Shown here one piece after another: positions 44,241-53,335 of a DNA stretch of 64,000 bases. Within the stretch, counting starts at the first letter, position 1. Every line of letters begins with the position of its first letter. The position numbers were made by a program, and so were the translations under genes. Source of the stretch: Syntrophaceticus sp050949745 (GTDB lineage Bacteria > Bacillota > DSM-12270 > Thermacetogeniales > Thermacetogeniaceae); assembly GCA_050949745.1 (NCBI GenBank), contig JBMNGF010000017.1, forward strand, positions 1-64,000, written 5' to 3'. The notes below the pieces were generated by a model that was not told the origin of the DNA, did no database searches, and saw nothing but the letters and a program-made list of their open reading frames with translations.

Positions 44241-44925
44241 ACTTATATGGCCGATATATGTTATATACAGTAGTTTCTGGTTAGGCAACCCCGTCAACTT
44301 TTGGACTTTTCAAATTGGCTGAAACAATATTATGAACAATGATATGTTCAGCGGCATGCTGGGCCTGAGCACAGAAGCGCAGTATTTTGATCAGGAGGCC
44401 TATCTGACGATTGAACTGTATCACAATCAGCGCCCGCCGTTGATGGCTGGAAGGGATTGATAACCGCGGAGGATAACGAACTACTCCTCTTGAAATGTCG
44501 CTAGTGAACCGCAAGAAACCATCGGACGGTTTGGAGAAGATTACGAAGTGTGAGCCCATTTCGCCAAGGGATCGGAATAAAATGTTTACCACCGGTTACT
44601 CTGCAAAGAAAGAGCACGGCGGTCTGGGGTTATATATCATCAAGCAGGTTGTAGACAGGAAACTGAAGGTGCTGGTTAGCCTGCTGGTGGCGGGTTTTTG
44701 CTGTATCCCTGCTCACTGCACTTGTCATGTCAGCCTCTGCTTGGCCGAGCGCTACCATGCTTGCCCCAGACAACCAGCGGTAAAGAGCCTGCGTTCAGCG
44801 GCGAACGTGATCCAGGCGGTCAATAAAAATAGAAGAACCAACCCCGAAAGGCCAGTTCTCCGTATTAGTTGACTACACAAAAGGACTGCCCCCTATCTCT
44901 ATATTTGAGAGAGGAGACCTTAAAT
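44241..44925. other. relic region with a histidine-kinase fragment
   Basis: No intact gene is present. At about 44575-44670 the plus strand encodes MFTTGYSAKKEHGGLGLYII, the ATP-lid and G2 box of a GHKL histidine kinase, in a frame lacking the rest of the kinase. An upstream frame, MNNDMFSGMLGLSTEAQYF, is unassigned. The region is best read as decayed genes. Confidence 0.5.
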
Positions 44926-44952
44926 GTGTCACGACCCCCGTCCCCGTGTCAC
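44926..44952. repeat. repeat of the GTGTCAC subfamily
   Basis: GTGTCAC occurs on both sides of GACCCCCGTCCCC, here as direct rather than inverted arms. The same core lies at 52417-52443. Confidence 0.65.
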
Positions 44953-44955
44953 ACT

Positions 44956-47604
44956 TTATTGTTGCTCTCGCAGAACTGCCTGGGCAGCCGCTAAACGAGC
45001 AATGGGAACACGGTAGGGAGAACAGCTGACATAATCGAGTCCGGCGGAATGGCAGAACTCCACTGAACTAGGATCACCGCCATGCTCGCCACAGATACCT
45101 ATCTGAAGCTCAGGATTGGCCTTTCTGCCTAAATCCACACCTAATTTCACCAGTTTGCCTACCCCATCCCTGTCCAGTACTGCAAAGGGATTGTCAGGCA
45201 GGATCTTCTTTTCAATATACTGGGGTATAAACTTCCCTTCAGCATCATCTCGGCTGAAGCCAAAGGTGGTCTGGGTCAGGTCATTGGTACCAAAGGAGAA
45301 AAAGTCAGCATGCTCTGCGATCTCATCTGCCAGGAGGCAGGCGCGGGGCAATTCGATCATTGTGCCGATGGGAATTTCCAGCTTCAGTCCTGCTTCTTCT
45401 TCAACTTGGCCAATAACATCCAGGCAAAGTTCTCGTAAGATAGCCAGTTCCTGCTGAGACATGACAAGAGGAATCATGATCTCCGGATGGGGATTCAACC
45501 CCTCCTGTTTCAGCTGAACAGTTGCCTGTACAATCGCCTGTACCTGCATGGCATAAATCTCTGGGGTGGTGATGCCTAAACGGCAGCCGCGGTGTCCCAA
45601 CATGGGGTTTAGTTCCTGCAGTGCGCGTGCTTTTGTCAGGAGCCTTTCCAGCGAAGATATCTCATCTGCGTCACCATCAGTAAGTTTCAACTTCGTTATC
45701 TTCAGGGATAAGTCCTCTATATTGGGAAGAAACTCATGTAAAGGTGGATCCAGAAGTCTGATGATCGTCGGCAGTCCGTCCATCGCTTTCAAAATTCCGT
45801 AAAAATCCCTCTGCTGCATAGGCAGCAGTTTTTCCAGTGCTCCATCCCGTTCCTGCTGGGTTTTAGCCATGATCATCGTCTGGACAATGGGAAGCCGCTC
45901 CTGTGCCATAAACATATGCTCAGTCCTGCACAGACCGACACCCTGTGCCCCGAAGTCACGGGCACGCTGTGCATCTTCCGGGGTATCTGCATTGGTGAAA
46001 ACCCCCAACCTTCTGATCTCATCAGACCATTGAAGCAGCAGCCGCAGTTCCTCACCCATTTCGGGAGCTATAAGAGGGATGTCGCCCAAAATTACCTGCC
46101 CGGTACTCCCGTCAATGGTAATCAGATCCCCTTCCTTGATTTCTAACTCCCCTACAGTCATTTTCTTTGCTTTATAATCGATATTCAATGCTTCACAACC
46201 ACAGACACAGGGTTTGCCCATTCCACGGGCTACCACAGCAGCGTGGCTCGTCATTCCACCCCTGCTGGTAAGCACCCCCTGCGCCATAATAAGGCCATGA
46301 ATGTCATCCGGGGTAGTCTCCATGCGGACAAGGATCACTTTATCCCCATTTTGACCGCAGCGCTCAGCTTCATTGGCATCAAAGACCACATAACCAGAAG
46401 CCGCTCCGGGTGAAGCTGGAAGGCCTTTAGCTAGAACATCAAATTGAATTTTTGTATCAAGCCGCTTATGCAGCACCTGATTCAACTGTTCAGGGTTCAC
46501 CCTCAGTAGAGCCTCTTCCTTGGAAATCAGGTCTTCTTTAACCATATCCACCGCAATCTTAACGGATGCTGCCGCAGTACGCTTACCAGAACGTGTCTGC
46601 AGAAGATAGAGCTTGCCCTGTTCAATAGTGAATTCGATATCCTGGAGATCCCTGTAGTGCTTCTCCAAGAGAGAGCATGTATTTTTGAACTGTTCAAAAG
46701 CCTCGGGCATCTCCTCCTGCAGCTTGGAGATAGGCTGCGGCGTACGAATACCTGCTACAACATCCTCCCCCTGGGCATTAATCAGGTACTCACCAAAGAT
46801 AACATTTTCACCTGTTGCCGGATCCCGCGTAAAGGCGACACCAGTTCCGCTGTTTTTACCGGTATTCCCGAAAACCATCGCCTGGACATTAACAGCTGTT
46901 CCCAGGTCATCAGGAATCTTGTTAACCTTACGGTAGACTCTCGCCCGTGGGTTGTTCCAGGACTCAAAAACAGCCATAACCGCCTTATTCAACTGTTCCA
47001 TAGGTTCCTGAGGGAACTCACTCCCTGTGCTGCTCTTGATGATCTCTTTATACTCATCAAGGACCTTCTTCAGGTGTTCAGCCTGGAGTTCGTGATCGTA
47101 CTCGACACGGTAGCGGCGTTTATTTTTCTCCAGAGCATCTTCAAATCTATTAAACTCCACATTAAGAACAATTTCTCCATACATTTGAATGAAGCGACGG
47201 TAACAATCCAAAGCAAAGCGCTCATTTCCAGTAGCCTCTGCGAGCACCTGGACTGTTTGATCATTCAGTCCCAGGTTGAGAATGGTATCCATCATTCCAG
47301 GCATGGAAACCTTAGCCCCCGAGCGCACAGATAATAACAGCGGATTTTTGCTTCCCCCGAAAGTTTTTCCAACCTTTTTTTCCAGAGATTGCAGAGCATC
47401 TTTAATTTGTTCCTCAACCCCGGCAGGCAATTCTTTTTTTGTCACATCGTACTCATTGCAGGCCTCAGTGGTAATGGTAAACCCAGGAGGAACAGGCAGT
47501 CCGAGCTTTGTCATCTCTGCTAACCCGGCCCCTTTGCCCCCTAAGAGGTCTTTCATCTCTCCATTTCCCTCATCAAAAAGATAGACATATTTCTTACCTT
47601 GCAT
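44956..47604 (-). CDS. ppdK: pyruvate, phosphate dikinase
   Basis: This enzyme interconverts pyruvate, ATP and Pi with PEP, AMP and PPi, giving PPi-linked glycolysis or gluconeogenic PEP. The 882 residues are full length. The ATP-grasp start is YVYLFDEGNGEMKDLLGGKGAGLAEMTKLGLPVPPGFTITT. The phosphohistidine domain is GVLTSRGGMTSHAAVVARGMGKPCVCG (catalytic His). The C-terminal PEP-binding barrel has GTNDLTQTTFGFSRDD and the GICGEHGGDP cysteine loop. Its ATG overlaps the 3' end of the regulatory-protein gene by 11 bp, so both are cotranslated. Confidence 0.98.
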   Translation of the reverse strand: MQGKKYVYLFDEGNGEMKDLLGGKGAGLAEMTKLGLPVPPGFTITTEACNEYDVTKKELPAGVEEQIKDALQSLEKKVGKTFGGSKNPLLLSVRSGAKVSMPGMMDTILNLGLNDQTVQVLAEATGNERFALDCYRRFIQMYGEIVLNVEFNRFEDALEKNKRRYRVEYDHELQAEHLKKVLDEYKEIIKSSTGSEFPQEPMEQLNKAVMAVFESWNNPRARVYRKVNKIPDDLGTAVNVQAMVFGNTGKNSGTGVAFTRDPATGENVIFGEYLINAQGEDVVAGIRTPQPISKLQEEMPEAFEQFKNTCSLLEKHYRDLQDIEFTIEQGKLYLLQTRSGKRTAAASVKIAVDMVKEDLISKEEALLRVNPEQLNQVLHKRLDTKIQFDVLAKGLPASPGAASGYVVFDANEAERCGQNGDKVILVRMETTPDDIHGLIMAQGVLTSRGGMTSHAAVVARGMGKPCVCGCEALNIDYKAKKMTVGELEIKEGDLITIDGSTGQVILGDIPLIAPEMGEELRLLLQWSDEIRRLGVFTNADTPEDAQRARDFGAQGVGLCRTEHMFMAQERLPIVQTMIMAKTQQERDGALEKLLPMQQRDFYGILKAMDGLPTIIRLLDPPLHEFLPNIEDLSLKITKLKLTDGDADEISSLERLLTKARALQELNPMLGHRGCRLGITTPEIYAMQVQAIVQATVQLKQEGLNPHPEIMIPLVMSQQELAILRELCLDVIGQVEEEAGLKLEIPIGTMIELPRACLLADEIAEHADFFSFGTNDLTQTTFGFSRDDAEGKFIPQYIEKKILPDNPFAVLDRDGVGKLVKLGVDLGRKANPELQIGICGEHGGDPSSVEFCHSAGLDYVSCSPYRVPIARLAAAQAVLREQQ

Positions 47605-48415
47605 CTCGCTCCCCCTTATAATAATCCTCCAAAACTCTGCTTGCTGTTTCCTCTACTGCTTTATTGGTAACATCAATAACCGAGCAGCCCAATTGGGCCA
47701 TCAAACGGTCAGCATAAGCCAATTCTTTTTGAATGCGTGATAAACTGGCATATTCCGCATCTGTGGTCAGCCCTAAAGATTTTAAGCGCTCCTGTCGAAT
47801 CTGCAGCAGCGATTGAGGTTGAACGGTAAGTCCGATAATTTTCCGCGATGATATTCTGAACAATTCTGAAGGTGGCTCCACTTCGGGAACTATAGGAACA
47901 TTAGCAGCTTTTATCCTTTTATTCGCAAGATACATAGAAACTGGAGTTTTAGATGTACGAGACACACCGATCAGAACAACATCCGCGTGCAACAATCCAC
48001 GGGGCTCCTTGCCATCATCATATTTGACGGCAAACTCAATAGCCTCTACTCTGCGAAAATATTGTTCATCTAAGCGATGCAGCAGACCCGCCTCCATTTT
48101 AGGTTCTATGGAGGTTGCCGCAGCAAGGGCATCCAAGAGGGGACCCATAATGTCCACAGTCGGAATATTGTATAGATGAGCCAATCTTTCCAGCTCTCCT
48201 TTTAAGCCTGGGATCACTAAAGTATAGGCTATAATACTGGCAGTACCGCTGGCCTCTTCTACAATCTCCTTCAATATCTCCTTATCATCCACATAAGGTA
48301 CACGCCGAATGTCAAACTTCTGGTTGGCGTTAAATTGGCTGGCAGCTGCACGTGCAACAAATTCAGCGGTCTCACCAATGGAATCTGATATGACATATAT
48401 AACCATGTTCGCCAT
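47594..48415 (-). CDS. ppsR: PPDK regulatory protein (kinase/pyrophosphorylase, DUF299)
   Basis: This bifunctional enzyme phosphorylates PPDK with ADP as donor and dephosphorylates it with Pi, switching PPDK off and on. The 273 residues have the family N-terminus VIYVISDSIGETAEFVARAAASQF. The P-loop-like ADVVLIGVSRTSKTPVSMYLANK and the RKIIGLTVQP region follow. Coupling to ppdK confirms the target. AAGGAGG lies before the ATG. It corresponds to B. subtilis YqfL, next to ccpN in both. Confidence 0.95.
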   Translation of the reverse strand: MANMVIYVISDSIGETAEFVARAAASQFNANQKFDIRRVPYVDDKEILKEIVEEASGTASIIAYTLVIPGLKGELERLAHLYNIPTVDIMGPLLDALAAATSIEPKMEAGLLHRLDEQYFRRVEAIEFAVKYDDGKEPRGLLHADVVLIGVSRTSKTPVSMYLANKRIKAANVPIVPEVEPPSELFRISSRKIIGLTVQPQSLLQIRQERLKSLGLTTDAEYASLSRIQKELAYADRLMAQLGCSVIDVTNKAVEETASRVLEDYYKGERDAR

Positions 48416-48433
48416 AGATAGCCTCCTTCCTGC

Positions 48434-49075
48434 TCATCTTTTTCGTGCCCCCATCTCCACAAAGATGCGGGCGATCGTTGTCTTGGTAAACCTTCCTATC
48501 ACCTTCAGCCTCTCCCTGCTATTTTCCTCAGAGCCTGCTTCTACGATTGGAAGTGCATCGATCTCATGCTCCACTAACTTGCTCGCTGCTTCATAAACCG
48601 TTTCTTGCTCAGTGATGGTTACGATATTCGGCACCCGTGTCATTACAACCTGGACAGGTATTTTATGGAGATCGCCTCCGCCCAAAGCAACCTTGAGCAG
48701 ATCCTTACGGGAAATAGCCCCCTCCAGGTAGCCATCCTCGCTCACAATAAAGAGAGTGCCCACATCCTCTGTAAATAAGGCTACAATGGCATCATAGACA
48801 GAGGCATCTTCCTTAACAACAACAGGCACCGACTTAGCATCAGCCACTTTTAGCTGTTGAATTTCTTCAGAAACCAGCATGTAAAGGGTTTTGCCTGTAT
48901 AGAAATAACCGACCCGTGGCCTTGCCTCCAGCAGTCCGGCCATGGTCAATACAGTTAAATCCGGACGTAAGGTAGCACGCCGCACATTGAGTTTTTTTGC
49001 GATCATTTCTCCTGTAATGGGAGTGTTCTCTTTTACTATCTCTATGATCTGCTCCTGGCGCGGCGTTAGTTGAAT
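48434..49075 (-). CDS. ccpN: CcpN-like HTH/CBS-domain regulator
   Basis: CcpN represses gluconeogenic genes and senses nucleotides through its CBS pair. From the first ATG (49006) the frame lacks the first half of the helix-turn-helix. Reading on upstream gives RQEQIIEIVKENTPITGEM in frame, clearly part of the domain, but with no ATG, GTG or TTG before a stop. The best candidate start is ATT at 49075, nine bases after AAAGGG. The HTH continues AKKLNVRRATLRPDLTVLT. Two CBS domains follow (about 70-125 and 130-200). It sits directly upstream of ppsR-ppdK and may control them. Confidence 0.88.
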   Translation of the reverse strand: MQLTPRQEQIIEIVKENTPITGEMIAKKLNVRRATLRPDLTVLTMAGLLEARPRVGYFYTGKTLYMLVSEEIQQLKVADAKSVPVVVKEDASVYDAIVALFTEDVGTLFIVSEDGYLEGAISRKDLLKVALGGGDLHKIPVQVVMTRVPNIVTITEQETVYEAASKLVEHEIDALPIVEAGSEENSRERLKVIGRFTKTTIARIFVEMGARKR

Positions 49076-49233
49076 AAGGCAGCACCCTTTCCTTAATAAT
49101 TGATATCTATATATTAATACTATTAATCAGTTTTGTGAAGACAAAATAAGCAAGATTTGCAGTAATTGTGTTATACTATTATCCTATTACGCTACATTAT
49201 AAGAAAATCCTTCTTCAACAAATATAATGTTTT

Positions 49234-51306
49234 TTATCCTTTTCTTATAATTTTTTGCAGATCACCTAACTGCCCCAAGTTAACTGTAATATCTTTGAGC
49301 AGGGCAAGCCGGTTGCGCCGCAAAGCAGGATCCTCTACCATCACCATAACCTGCTCGAAAAAGACATCCAATGGCTCTGCCAAGGCAGCACCTCTCAGAA
49401 GTGCCTGATGGTAACCCCCCTCCTGCAGCAAAGGAATAATTTCCTTTTTGATTCCCGTCCAGACATTGTAAAGTATCTGCTCACTCTCCTCAGTGAGCAA
49501 GTTGGTATCGATCTGATCACTTTCTGCCTGACGAGCTAGGTGTGCTGCTCTGGTATAGGCAGTCAACAAAAGGTCAAACTCCGGCTTTTGCCGCCCCATT
49601 GTGATGGCATCCAGTCTCTTTTTAACCAAGAATAGACGATCCACTGAGGGGCTTAAGGCGGCTTCAATAGCATCATAGGCATAACCGGAATCAAGGAAGT
49701 GATATCTTAGCCGTGCCTGAAAGAAATCGACCAGTTTATGCTGGGTCTCATCAAGAGACAGATCAAGTTTCATTCCGGCAAGATTCTTGTAGGCTTCAGC
49801 TATCAGTTCTTCCAGAGAAAAACAGAATTCATGATGGAGAATAATGTTACAGATACCCAAGCCCTGGCGCCTGAGTGCAAATGGGTCTTGAGAGCCTGTA
49901 GGCTCCAGCCCTGCTGCAAAACACCCCACTAAATTATCAATCTTATCAGCAATAGCGACAACCGCTCCTGCTACTTCAGCAGGAACGTCATCTCCGGCGG
50001 AGCGTGGCTTATAATGATCCCTGATCGCTCTGCATACATCCTTATTCTCCCCGCCGGCCATGGCATAATACCCGCCCATAATTCCCTGTAACTCAGCAAA
50101 CTCAAAGACCATACTGGTCACCAGGTCTGCCTTGGACAGATAAGCGGCTCGCTCTGCTGTCTCTCTCTGCTGTTCTGTCAACCCCAAAGCTTGAGAAAGG
50201 TATCTGCTCAATAGGACAAGACGCTCCACCTTATCGTGGACACTTCCCAGTCCCTCCATGTGGACTACCTTTTTCAGTTCTTCTACCCTTTCCTCCAGAG
50301 GCTGTTTAATATCTTCCTGGAAAAAAAATTCTGCATCCTGAAGGCGTGCTCTCAATACTTTCTCATTGCCGGGGCGAACAATTTCTCGATCAATAGGGCC
50401 ATTGGCGCAGGCGATAAACAGGGGCAGAAGTTTCTCCTGGTCATCCCAAACCGAGAAATAACGCTGGTGTTCCCGCATAGGAGTGATCACAACTTCTGGG
50501 GGAAGCTTTAAAAAGCGGTGGTCAAAACTACCGGAGAGGGGTGTAGGACTTTCCACAAGATATGTAACCTCTTCCAGGAGCTCATCATCTGGTTGGAGAT
50601 GCCCCCCTGCTCGGGCAGCCTCCTCTTGAGCGAGCCTCCAGATCATCTCTTTGCGTTCTTCCTGATCCAGGATCACAGAGGCTTCCCTAAGTTTGGCAAA
50701 ATAGTCTTCTATGCTGTTGATCTTGATGGGTTCGGTATGAAAATTGCGTAAACCATAGGTATAATTGCCAGGACTGAGGCCAGCTATTTCAAAGTTCACA
50801 ATCTGATGATCCAGCAGGCTTACCAGCCAGCGGATCGGTCGAATAAAACGAAAGTCCAGATCTCCCCAGCGCATAGGGCGAGGGAAAGTAATCCCTTTGA
50901 TCAAAAGGGGAATCTGCTCACTTAATACCTCCGCTGTTGCCCGACCCTCAATCCGTTTATCTGCAAAAACATATTCTCCAGAATCTATTGTTTTTACAAC
51001 CAGACTGGAGACAGATACTTGCTGACTCGCTGCAAATCCTTTAGCTGCGTTTGTAGGATTGCCCTCTTGATCAAAAGCAACCTTACGAGGGGGACCCTTC
51101 ACTTCTTCTACAAGATCTGACTGTTCGGCAACAAGCCCTTGCACATACATCGTGATTCTGCGGGGAGAAGAAAAAACACTCACCTTTTCGAAGTCAAGCC
51201 TGTTTTCACGCAGCATCTTTTCTCCAGCTGTTTGCATTTGGCCGAGCAAGGGACTGGCTAGCCTTGCAGGCAGTTCCTCTACACCTATCTCTAATAAATA
51301 GTCCAT
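49234..51306 (-). CDS. glyS: glycyl-tRNA synthetase beta subunit
   Basis: This is the beta chain of the tetrameric bacterial glycyl-tRNA synthetase; it carries tRNA recognition. The 690 residues begin MDYLLEIGVEELPARL, the family start, with AAGGAGG nine bases upstream. The longer frame to 51384 lies in glyQ and is rejected. Family blocks include RPIRWLVSLLD, REHQRYFSV, SKADLVTSMVFEFAELQG with GGYYA, and an HD-like C-terminal part with ALRRQGLGI. It follows glyQ after a one-base gap and is controlled by the T-box upstream. Confidence 0.97.
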   Translation of the reverse strand: MDYLLEIGVEELPARLASPLLGQMQTAGEKMLRENRLDFEKVSVFSSPRRITMYVQGLVAEQSDLVEEVKGPPRKVAFDQEGNPTNAAKGFAASQQVSVSSLVVKTIDSGEYVFADKRIEGRATAEVLSEQIPLLIKGITFPRPMRWGDLDFRFIRPIRWLVSLLDHQIVNFEIAGLSPGNYTYGLRNFHTEPIKINSIEDYFAKLREASVILDQEERKEMIWRLAQEEAARAGGHLQPDDELLEEVTYLVESPTPLSGSFDHRFLKLPPEVVITPMREHQRYFSVWDDQEKLLPLFIACANGPIDREIVRPGNEKVLRARLQDAEFFFQEDIKQPLEERVEELKKVVHMEGLGSVHDKVERLVLLSRYLSQALGLTEQQRETAERAAYLSKADLVTSMVFEFAELQGIMGGYYAMAGGENKDVCRAIRDHYKPRSAGDDVPAEVAGAVVAIADKIDNLVGCFAAGLEPTGSQDPFALRRQGLGICNIILHHEFCFSLEELIAEAYKNLAGMKLDLSLDETQHKLVDFFQARLRYHFLDSGYAYDAIEAALSPSVDRLFLVKKRLDAITMGRQKPEFDLLLTAYTRAAHLARQAESDQIDTNLLTEESEQILYNVWTGIKKEIIPLLQEGGYHQALLRGAALAEPLDVFFEQVMVMVEDPALRRNRLALLKDITVNLGQLGDLQKIIRKG

Positions 51307-51307
51307 T

Positions 51308-52255
51308 TTAAAGCTCCTCCTTTGCCGCAGAAATTTTATTATTGTCCAGAGCAGGCAACTGCAAAGCTTCCCTTTCACTGGCATCCTTGATCAGTGGATA
51401 ACCCAGCTGCTCCCTCTGCTCCAGGTAAGCCTGGGCGCTCAGACGAGCTATATGGCGCACCCTGCCGATGTAGGCTGTACGCTCAGATACACTCAAAGCT
51501 CCCCGGGCATCCAACAGGTTAAATACATGTGAACACTTTAATACATAATCATAGGCGGGCAGCACCAGCCCTTTGCTACAAATGCGTTCTGACTCCTTTT
51601 CGTACATCTCAAAGAGTGTAAACAGCATCTCAATATCTGCTTCTTCAAAATTGTAATAGGAATGATCCACTTCACTCTGGTGATGAATATCGCCATAAGT
51701 AATCTCTCCAGTCCAGTTGATGTCATACACATTATCAACCCCCTGGATGTACATGGCAATCCGTTCGATCCCGTAGGTGAGTTCAACACTTATAGGTTTA
51801 CAGTCAAATCCTCCACACTGTTGGAAATAGGTGAACTGAGTGATCTCCATGCCATCCAACCAGACCTCCCAGCCCAAACCCCAGGCACCTATGTTAGGGG
51901 ATTCCCAATTATCCTCCACAAGTCGAATATCATGAGACCTCAGATCAAGACCCAGATGAGAAAGACTGTCCAGGTAGAGATCGATGATATCATCAGGTGA
52001 AGGCTTCAAAATCACCTGATACTGATAGTAGTGTTGCAACCTGTTGGGGTTATCCCCATACCTGCCATCTGCAGGCCGACGTGATGGCTCAACATAGGCA
52101 ACATTCCAAGGCTCCGGGCCTAAAGCCCTCAAAGTTGTAGCCGGATTCATTGTTCCAGCCCCTACCTCCATATCATAAGGCTGCTGGATAACACAGTACT
52201 TGCTCCAATAATCATTGAGCCGAGCGATGATATCCTGGAAACTTAAATCACTCAT
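51308..52255 (-). CDS. glyQ: glycyl-tRNA synthetase alpha subunit
   Basis: This is the catalytic class II subunit that activates glycine. The 315 residues carry the near-invariant blocks CVIQQPYDMEVGAGTMNPATTLRALGPEPWNVAYVEPSRRPADGRYGDNPNR (motif 2 region), then GLGWEVWLDGMEITQFTYFQQ and motif 3 near ELTYGIERIAMY. The ATG start follows AGGAGGAATTTCGGTT. It is the first gene of glyQS, 220 bp after the T-box terminator. Confidence 0.98.
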   Translation of the reverse strand: MSDLSFQDIIARLNDYWSKYCVIQQPYDMEVGAGTMNPATTLRALGPEPWNVAYVEPSRRPADGRYGDNPNRLQHYYQYQVILKPSPDDIIDLYLDSLSHLGLDLRSHDIRLVEDNWESPNIGAWGLGWEVWLDGMEITQFTYFQQCGGFDCKPISVELTYGIERIAMYIQGVDNVYDINWTGEITYGDIHHQSEVDHSYYNFEEADIEMLFTLFEMYEKESERICSKGLVLPAYDYVLKCSHVFNLLDARGALSVSERTAYIGRVRHIARLSAQAYLEQREQLGYPLIKDASEREALQLPALDNNKISAAKEEL

Positions 52256-52416
52256 AACCGAAATTCCTCCTTTTTGATTATCTTTATAATAATATCTTTA
52301 TAATAAACGACAAAAGTGCCGGACATGCTTTATTGATTTGTAAAATAGCTTCTTTTTCCGACTGCCGGCTTCCATTCCGATTCTCACATCTTTTCCGTTG
52401 GCCACGTGTGGAAACC

Positions 52417-52443
52417 GTGACAAGACCCCCGTCCCCGTGTCAC
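52417..52443. repeat. palindromic repeat, GTGACA/TGTCAC arms
   Basis: GTGACA and TGTCAC arms surround AGACCCCCGTCCCCG. It lies between the T-box terminator and glyQ, so it is part of the read-through transcript. Confidence 0.75.
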
Positions 52444-52476
52444 GCTACCAACGATCAACCACTAACCACCAACAAC

Positions 52477-52735
52477 TAAAATCCCGTCCTTGCAGCATTA
52501 TGCTGCAGGGACGGGATTTCCCGCGGTTCCACCCTGCTTGGCGCTAAAACTTGCGCCCCCTTGCTTAATGCAGGCTTTACTTCCCTGAGCACCTCAGGGT
52601 TTCCTCCTGCTGCTCCGGAGCCCCTTCACCATATTGTTTGGCCGGTTCACACCATCCCGGCTCTCTGCAGCAAAACAATTAATGGCTACTCTTCTCCATC
52701 ATGGCTTATCTGTTGACTTCAGTCTAGCAGTATTT
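52477..52735 (-). promoter_or_regulatory. T-box riboswitch for glyQS
   Basis: On the minus strand the T-box sequence AGGGTGGAACCGCG is at 52522-52535. It is followed by the terminator stem (AAATCCCGTCC with GGACGGGATTTT, 52477-52519). Stem I spans about 52610-52720 and contains AGAGTAG and GGTGTGAACC elements. A GGC at 52620-52622 is a candidate glycine specifier codon. Uncharged tRNA-Gly should favour the antiterminator and raise glyQS expression. Confidence 0.93.
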
Positions 52736-52780
52736 GTTCACTGTCAATCTATCAATTAGAAAGATAACTGTCAAGTTCGT
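52736..52780 (-). promoter_or_regulatory. candidate glyQS promoter
   Basis: Two TTGACA hexamers occur on the minus strand (52769-52774 and 52742-52747). The first is followed after 17 bases by TAGATT, the second after 15 by TAGACT. Which is used is not clear. The first overlaps the stop of the DUF4342 gene. Confidence 0.4.
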
Positions 52781-53202
52781 ATTTCTATTTCTACTCCTTC
52801 ATGCATATTGTGATCATCTTCTTCAGACTCGTCAGCCATGGCCTCACCGGCAATCTCCAGTCTACAGTTACTGAGCAGTGCAGCCGCTGTACCCGCAGCA
52901 CCGAGCATTGCCAGTTCATCGCTGACCAACATGCCTAAAATACCGATCATGCCGACACCGACTGGGAATTCTAAAAGAGAAGTATCCCCCTTTTTCAGAC
53001 GAATTTTGCTACTAGCCCCTCTGGCCAGGACCTCTCTCCAACTACAGCAGGATTCCCCTTCCTGTCCTTGTTCCAACATGATCAAGGCTTTAACAACATC
53101 CCCATTTGCCTGATCCAATGAATCTTTAGCCTCTTTATAGCCCACATCCATCCGCTCCCGGATCAGATCTACCTTTTCCAACAGATCATCCACATCATCC
53201 AC
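52771..53202 (-). CDS. DUF4342 protein with UBA-like N-terminus
   Basis: The 143-residue protein has an N-terminal UBA/TS-N-like helix bundle (LEKVDLIRERMDVGYKEAKDSLDQANGDVVKALIMLEQ). A DUF4342 core follows (RLKKGDTSLLEFPVGVGMIGILGMLVS), with a membrane-associating hydrophobic stretch at about 85-115 and an acidic tail. The function is unknown. The GTG at 53202 lies within its own ribosome site, so the GTG three codons later (53193) is more likely. It lies between recO and glyQS. Confidence 0.75.
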   Translation of the reverse strand: MDDVDDLLEKVDLIRERMDVGYKEAKDSLDQANGDVVKALIMLEQGQEGESCCSWREVLARGASSKIRLKKGDTSLLEFPVGVGMIGILGMLVSDELAMLGAAGTAAALLSNCRLEIAGEAMADESEEDDHNMHEGVEIEIRT

Positions 53203-53218
53203 CTTCCTTTAGATGCAA

Positions 53219-53250
53219 CAGAAACTGTCCCCGCTACCTGTCTCACAAGC
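53219..53250. repeat. degenerate member of the palindrome family
   Basis: A GAAACTGTCCCCG core is followed by CTGTCTCAC. The arms are too divergent to pair well. Confidence 0.35.
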
Positions 53251-53335
53251 CCTTTTTGTGAAAACTTTTCACACAATCTGCCGGTTCCTATTGCATTTAT
53301 GATAGGGTCATTTATTGAAGATCTGAACATGTCTT

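Noticed and set aside
46657..47334. Long plus-strand frame of 225 codons opposite ppdK
   Set aside because: It is antisense to conserved PPDK coding sequence, has no ribosome site and no family resemblance.
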